This document shows, one piece after another, positions 59,301 through 64,000 of a stretch of DNA of 64,000 bases. The notes below the pieces were generated by a model that was not told where the DNA came from, did no database searches, and worked only from the letters and a program-made list of their open reading frames with translations. This DNA is from Nematostella vectensis (Eukaryota > Cnidaria > Anthozoa > Actiniaria > Edwardsiidae): the NCBI RefSeq assembly GCF_932526225.1, contig NC_064042.1, forward strand, positions 2,897,001 through 2,961,000. The letters run 5' to 3'. A program made the position numbers and the translations under genes. How positions within the stretch are numbered: position 1 is the stretch's first letter; each line of letters starts with the position of its first letter.

Positions 59301-62300
59301 GTGGTGATAATGATAATGATGGTCTGATCATGGGCAGACCTAGGATTGGGCCAAGCTGACCCTGCTCCCTGTAAAAGGAAATCCTTATAATAATTACAAA
59401 TCCCACCTTTCCTTTCCTAAAACCTTTGCTTTGCCCTTCCTTATGTGAGCTCCTGGATCTGAAGATGATAATGATGGCATTGAAATGTCATAGAATCATG
59501 GTTTTCATGGTTAACATACTTCTCTGCCAAGATACAGATAATACAGAATACATCAGTGATAGGCACCCTACCCACCAAGTCTATCGTGACCATTGCCATG
59601 TTGCGCCGCTACCACAGCTGTCTAGTTCTCATGCCTGATCACATTGCAAGGGTATTCAAAGGGTAAGTTGAGGGTAAGAGAGTGTTCATAGGGGAGGTCG
59701 GGAGATAGGGGAAGAAGGTCTTCAAATGGTAAGTTGGGAAGGGGAAGAAAAAGAGGGTGTTCAAAGGGGAATTGTATGGGAAGCAAGGTCTTAAATGGGT
59801 AGTCAGAGAAAAAAATGCATGTGCGGCAGCATGAAAAGTCTTGAGGTGACTGACCACACCCCAGAGAGAGTACAAACAGATCAAGTTGTCCTAAAGATTG
59901 CCAGGAAGGAGTACAGGTCTGCACCAGAACAGTGACAGACACAGAGTGAAATTTTTATTTTTTCTCTAACCTTATTGAAATTGCCCAATGTTTGTAATTA
60001 GACTTCTGCAGACAGTCGAGAATATCGCAGATCCAGCCGTGTGCACTTCATCTGAGCGCTGCATCCTCGCCTACCTCCATGATATTTATGCACCCCAGGG
60101 ACAACTAGGGGTAAGAGACACACCCATATCTATGTATCCATGTACAACTAGGGGTGAGACACAACCATATCTATGTACCCCATGGGCCACTAGGGGTAAG
60201 AGACACCCATATCTATGTACCCCATTGTCAACTAGGGGTAAGAGACACACCCATATCTATGTACCCCGTTGTCAACTAGGGGTAAGAGACACACCCATAT
60301 CTATGTACCCCATGGACCACTAGGGGTAAGAGACACACCCATATCTATGTATCCATGGACACTAGGGGTAAGAGACACACCCATATCTATGTACCCATGG
60401 ACAACTAGAGGTAAGAGACACACCCATATCTATGTATCCATGGACAACTAGGGATAAGAGACACCCATATCTATGTACCCATGGACAACTAGAGGTAAGA
60501 GACACACCCATATCTATGTATCCATGGACAACTAGGGGTAAGCGACACACCCATATCTATGTATCCATGTACAACTAGGGGTAAGAGACTCACCCATATC
60601 TATGTACCCCATGGGCCACTAGGGGTAAGAGACACACCCATATCTATGTATCCATGTACAACTAGGGGTAAGAGACACACCCATATATATGTACCCATGG
60701 ACAACTAGGGGTAAGAGACACACCCATATCTATGTACCCCATGGGCCACTAAGGGTAAGAGACACACCCATATCTATGTACCCCATGGACCACTAGGGGT
60801 AAGAGACACACCCATATCTATGTACCCCATGGACCACTAGGGGTAAGAGACACACCCATATCTATGTACCCCATGGGCCACTAGGGGTAAGAGACACACC
60901 CATGTCTATGTACCCATGGAAAACTATAACCCAAGGGCCAACTAGATAACTAGATAATTGCAGTAATGTATTCAGAGCAAAACTGAAACATGCCTTGTCA
61001 AGTGTCTGATTTGATCTGTTGTTCAGGTAAAGTTTGCTGAGATCTTTAGCACGGCTCATCAAAAGATCAAAGACTCCATTTGTTCCACGACTAAACCTTC
61101 TGCCACCACTGCACAGTACGACTCCAAATTCATGACCGAGTACTTCCAGAATCCCAGGTAAGTCTTCAGTTTTTATATAATATGCCTTGTCTTGACCTTG
61201 TTTGCTTGCTTCTACAAGAACCTACCACCTAAGTGACTTATTAAAAGATTATGATAGATCAGATAGCTTAGATCAAATTTCTATAGAGAGGATCCACTAT
61301 ATTTGATGTTTACTGCCCATTTCTAGTTCTGCTAATGTCTCATCATGGAGTTTTGAAGTTTAATAGATGATTGTAAATGCTCATGTTTTTTAAGGACAAA
61401 GCGGTTAAACGGGATCTGGGACCATCTGCGGATGCACAAAAGACCCTCCGATGTCTACAGTTTTGTATGCAACGCCATGATGAATGTGTGTAACTGCCAG
61501 AACAGCGAGAGGTGAGAATTAACGGACGAACAAAAATAGTGGGATTTTATACATTTATAGTAACGTTTCATTCCCCCAACATGTGATGTTTGCTCAAGGC
61601 GTTCCAGCACGTTTGTTGTTGTAAAATTTACAGAGGAAAATGAGGTGTTTGGTTAAAAATGCAGTGTGTTTCCCTACTGTTTGTATGTGGTTTTATAGTA
61701 CGTCTATTGTCCTAGGTTGTATGATATCGCAGTACTTTGTGCAGAAGTCACGGCTCATTACAGTCGCCTCAGCTCTGAGTGGCTGGGCATCCTGAAAGCC
61801 CTCTGCTGTTCCTCAAGTAGCGCTGCATGTTTCGTGGACTTCCTCCTAGAGGTGGACGTAAGTAACTTTTAAAGGTTAGAATGTAGAAGCGCCAGCGATA
61901 CAGAGTCAGTAATGTGATTAATATCCTATGAAAAATGCTGACCCGACCCCCCCACCCGCCTATGACACCACCCCTTTGATAACTTCCCCACCCCTCTCCC
62001 TATGAAAAATCTCCCCATCCCCCTTATACCCCACCCCTGTGACAAGCACTCCACTCCTTTGATAAATTCCCCACCCCTCTCCCTGTGAAAAATCTCCCCA
62101 TCCCCCTTATACCCCACCCCTGTGACAAGCACTCCACTCCTTTGATAACTTCCCCACCCCTTTCCCTGTGAAAAATCTCCCCATCCCCCTCATACCCCAA
62201 CCCTGCGACAAGCACCCCACTCCTTTGATACATTCCCTATACCTGCGACACATGCCCCACCCCTCTCTCTGTAACATACCACACTCCACTCCCTGTAACA

Positions 62301-64000
62301 TGCCCCACCCCTCTCCCTGTAACATGCCCCACCCCTCTTCCTCTGACATGCCGCACCCCTCTCCCTGTAACATGCCCCACCCCTCTCCCTCTGACATGCC
62401 CCACCCCTCTCCCTGTAACATGCCCCACCCCTCTACCTCTGACATACCGCACCCCTCTCCCTGTAACATGCCCCACCCCTCTCCCTGTAACATGCCCCAC
62501 CCCTCTCCCTGTAACATGCCCCACCCCTCTCCCTGTTACATACCACACCCCTCTCCCTGTAACATGCCCCACCCCTCTCCCTGTAACATACCACACCCCT
62601 CTCCCTGTGACATGCCCCACCACTCTCCCTCTGACACGCCCCACCCCTCCCCCTGTAACATGCCCCACCCCTCTCCCTCTGACGTGCCCCACCCCTCTTC
62701 CTGTAACATGCCCCACCCCTCTCCCTCTGACATGCCCCACCCCTCTCCCTGTAACATGCCCCACCCCTCTCCCTGTAACATGCCCCACCCCTCTCCCTGT
62801 GACATGCCCCACCCCTCTCCGTGTGACATGCCCCACCCCTCTCCCTGTGACATGCCCCACCCCTCTCCCTGTAACATGCCCCACCCCTCTCCCTGTAACA
62901 TGCCCCACCCCTCTCCCTCTGACATGCCGTACCCCTCTCCCTGTAACATGCCCACCCCTCTCCCTGTAACATGCCTCACCCCTCTTTCTGTAACATGCCC
63001 CACCCCTCTCCTTGTAACATGCCCCACCCCTCTCCCTGTAACATGCCCCACCCCTCTCCCTGTAACATGCCCCACCCCTCTACCTCTGACATGCCGCACC
63101 CCTCTCCCTGTAACATGCCCCAACCCTCTCCCTGTAACATGCCCCACCCCTCTCCCTGTAACATGCCTCACCCCTCTCCCTGTTACATACCACACCCCTC
63201 TCCCTGTAACATGCCCCACTCTCTCCCTGTAACATGCCCCACCCCTCTCCCTGTAACATGCCTCATCCCTCCCCCTCTGACATGCCCCACCCCTCTCCCT
63301 GTAACATGCCCCACCCCTCTCCCTGTAACATGCCCCACCCCTCTCCCTGTGACATGCCCCACCCCTCTCCCTCGGACATGCTTCACCCCTCTCCCTCTGA
63401 CACGCCCCACCCCTCTCCCTGTAACATGCCCCACCCCTCTCCCTGTAACATGTCCCACCCCTCTCCTTGTAACATGCCCCACCCCTCTCTCTGTAACATG
63501 CCCCACCCCTCTCCCTGTAACATGCTCCACCCCTCTACCTCTGACATGCCGCACCCCTCTCCCTGTAACATGCCCCACCCCTCTCCCTCTGACATGCCCC
63601 ACCCCTCTCCCTGTAACATGCCCCACCCCTCTCCCTGTAACATGCCCCACCCCTCTCCCTGTGACATGCCCCACCCCTCTCCCTGTGACATGCCCCACCC
63701 CTCTCCCTGTGACATGCCCCACCCCTCTCCCTGTAACATGCCCCACCCTTCTCCCTGTAACATGCCCCACCCCTCTCCATGTGACTTCTTCCTCCACCCT
63801 ACGACACGTGCCCACCACTCCCTCGTGATTTGCCTTTCCCCGTGACGCATCTTGATATCCTTATCAGGTGAGCGATCTGTCGATCCACGAATCTGTGGCC
63901 ACGTTTACTGCGCTGATGATCGCGCGCCACTGCTTCTCCCTGGAAGACGTTATTTATCACGTGGCTCTACCCTCCCTGCTCGCCGCCCTACCCTCAGGTA
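38313..64000 (+). CDS. MED12: Mediator complex subunit 12, N-terminal part, exons 1-25
   Basis: Scaffold of the Mediator kinase module that binds and activates CDK8-cyclin C in the nucleus. Exons: 38313-38396, 38470-38535, 38814-38858, 38954-39058, 39787-39870, 40049-40208, 40517-40692, 41130-41237, 41700-41887, 43091-43394, 43710-43809, 47798-47946, 48281-48412, 54812-54929, 55413-55681, 56130-56319, 57131-57403, 57850-57955, 58387-58618, about 59539-59651, 60012-60110, 61027-61157, 61395-61511, 61716-61857, 63868-63997. Exon 1 gives [17 protein letters not shown]. Further family blocks are [39 protein letters not shown] (the LCEWAV domain core), [44 protein letters not shown] and [14 protein letters not shown]. 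The exact start of exon 20 is ambiguous among three in-frame AGs. The PQL and Gln-rich C-terminal parts lie beyond the right edge. Confidence 0.96.
39420..39540. mobile_element. tRNA-derived SINE-like copy
   Basis: tagcttagtggtacagggtt resembles a pol III A box, and ccaggtttcaacccca resembles a B box. The tail gaggtgttaaactctctctc also appears in related form at 56880-57005. It lies in MED12 intron 4. Confidence 0.5.
42352..42457. repeat. 53-bp perfect tandem duplication
   Basis: The block aaggaagatataggaacatt...ctcttttgctaat occurs twice back to back with no visible difference, in MED12 intron 9. It is a recent duplication. Confidence 0.9.
42469..43021. mobile_element. hAT-like non-autonomous element
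   Basis: Terminal inverted repeats CAGGGCTTC...GAAGCCCTG are flanked by TATCTC on both sides (42463-42468 and 43022-43027). The 553-bp interior has repeated gcgtaattt(t/a) motifs and no transposase. CAGGG-type ends suit the hAT superfamily, although six matching target bases are fewer than the usual eight. It lies in MED12 intron 9. Confidence 0.7.
45845..46562. mobile_element. TIR element of about 0.7 kb
   Basis: The left arm gccagcaaggttgagacgag...actatttcgacttctgc is matched in inverse by gcagaagtcgaaatagtgc...ctcaacctcgctggc at 46508-46560. No transposase frame is seen. It lies in MED12 intron 11. Confidence 0.75.
46604..46763. mobile_element. MITE of about 160 bp
   Basis: Imperfect inverted arms (ggccatttcagctataagc and gcttatagctcgaatggtc) surround a second inner inverted pair (cctcaactacc and ggtagttgag). 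It lies close to the preceding element, in MED12 intron 11. Confidence 0.65.
49619..51070. repeat. four direct copies of a hairpin-bearing block
   Basis: Blocks near 49619-49735, 49925-50035, 50380-50480 and 50960-51070 share gcattagccaataatgatac and gcaggactgctcatgtatc. The flanking gcgca(g/c) repeats can fold back. They lie within the composite element. An (AAT)n microsatellite sits at about 50493-50520. Confidence 0.8.
52258..52674. mobile_element. nested short element with AGGGGTA ends
   Basis: AGGGGTAACGATG at the left is inverted at the right (CATCGCTACCCCT). The interior is built of degenerate tctcgg(a)gtctcg motifs. It is nested in the 5.86-kb element. Confidence 0.6.
56531..56925 (+). 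repeat. 63-bp tandem repeat carrying a tRNA-like A box
   Basis: Six units with 63-bp spacing each contain agtagctcagtggtacgggtt, the head of the SINE-like sequence at 56880-57005. The 5' end of a SINE has thus been amplified in tandem. It lies in MED12 intron 16. Confidence 0.85.
56880..57005 (+). mobile_element. tRNA-derived SINE-like copy
   Basis: A-box-like gtagctcagtggtacgggtt is followed by B-box-like ggccagggctcggcccca. The downstream tail gatcaggtcaactagg...gaggtgtaaaa is related to the copy at 39420-39540. It is not a functional tRNA, because no cloverleaf closes. Confidence 0.55.
58630..59320 (+). repeat. GAT/GGT-rich satellite in MED12 intron 19
   Basis: About 690 bp of gatggtggtgatgatgatg with longer-range copies of ggttgtggttgtgccgagagtagtggtgg. 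It starts about 10 bases after the exon 19 donor. The resulting open frames are not genes. Confidence 0.9.
60097..60930 (+). repeat. minisatellite of about 43 bp copying the MED12 exon 21 end and donor
   Basis: About 19 units of ggacaactaggggtaagagacacacccatatctatgtaccc with length variants. The first unit is the true exon 21 end (GGACAACTAGGG) and donor GTAAGA. Nearly every later unit keeps CTAGGG|GTAAGAGAC, so the intron contains a series of near-identical 5' splice sites. Confidence 0.92.
61940..62255 (+). repeat. 83-bp tandem repeat
   Basis: About 3.5 units, with the gata(a/c)(c/a)ttcccca landmark at 61977, 62060, 62143 and 62226 (83-bp spacing). It grades directly into the 24-bp array and shares its ccccacccctctccct core. 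Confidence 0.85.
62256..63785 (+). repeat. 24-bp C-rich minisatellite in MED12 intron 24
   Basis: About 63 units of ccccacccctctccctgtaacatg with variants (ctctgacatg, gtgacatg). Since 24 is a multiple of 3, all frames stay open and give MPHPSPCN-like or VTGRGVGH-like shadows. The minus (template) strand carries GGGAGAGGGGTGGGG in almost every unit. Confidence 0.95.

Noticed and set aside
62168-63850. Long open frames up to 354 codons on both strands
   Set aside because: They arise from a 24-bp repeat (multiple of 3) without stops, inside MED12 intron 24. No domain and no codon bias.

Overview
The window is nuclear DNA of an early-branching animal. Its genes have many short exons, small to medium introns, GT-AG (and a few GC-AG) splice sites, and protein sequences closest to animal orthologues. 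The many short foldback transposons, intronic minisatellites and moderate AT richness fit a cnidarian, most likely an anthozoan of the sea-anemone type. That placement is an inference, since no search could be run. Nothing resembles a prokaryotic operon, prophage or CRISPR system.

Layout, left to right. (1) 341-6142, minus strand: first ten exons of UXS1, UDP-glucuronate decarboxylase; the rest lies beyond the left edge. (2) 7118-13036, minus: an unrecognised multi-exon coiled-coil protein. (3) 13493-21970, plus: DOHH, deoxyhypusine hydroxylase, in 14 exons, with exons 1-2 present as two tandem alternative pairs. (4) 22652-24082, minus: an intronless LRRC74-type leucine-rich-repeat protein. 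(5) 25748-37985, minus: SUCLA2, the mitochondrial succinyl-CoA ligase beta subunit, complete in 12 exons. (6) 38313-64000, plus: first 25 exons of MED12, running off the right edge. The genes have unrelated housekeeping roles (nucleotide-sugar synthesis, eIF5A hypusination, TCA cycle, Mediator kinase module). Two neighbouring pairs are divergent and close: the coiled-coil gene with DOHH (456 bp) and SUCLA2 with MED12 (327 bp). Both gaps are probably shared promoters.

The introns hold the most unusual material. At four separate exon ends (UXS1 exon 8, coiled-coil gene exon 10, DOHH exon 11, MED12 exon 21) a tandem repeat has a unit that spans the exon-intron junction. Each unit carries the last bases of the exon plus the GT donor and the intron start, so the 5' splice site is copied 2 to about 19 times into the intron. 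Other intronic arrays are very large: 46 bp x about 56 and 29 bp x about 114 in SUCLA2, and 24 bp x about 63 in MED12. There are also several non-autonomous DNA transposons with clear inverted ends and target duplications (TTAA, ATAGAAG, TATCTC, ATTA), including a 5.9-kb composite element in MED12 intron 13.

All exon borders were set by eye from splice signals, reading-frame continuity and remembered family sequences. For UXS1, DOHH, SUCLA2 and MED12 every junction keeps the frame.
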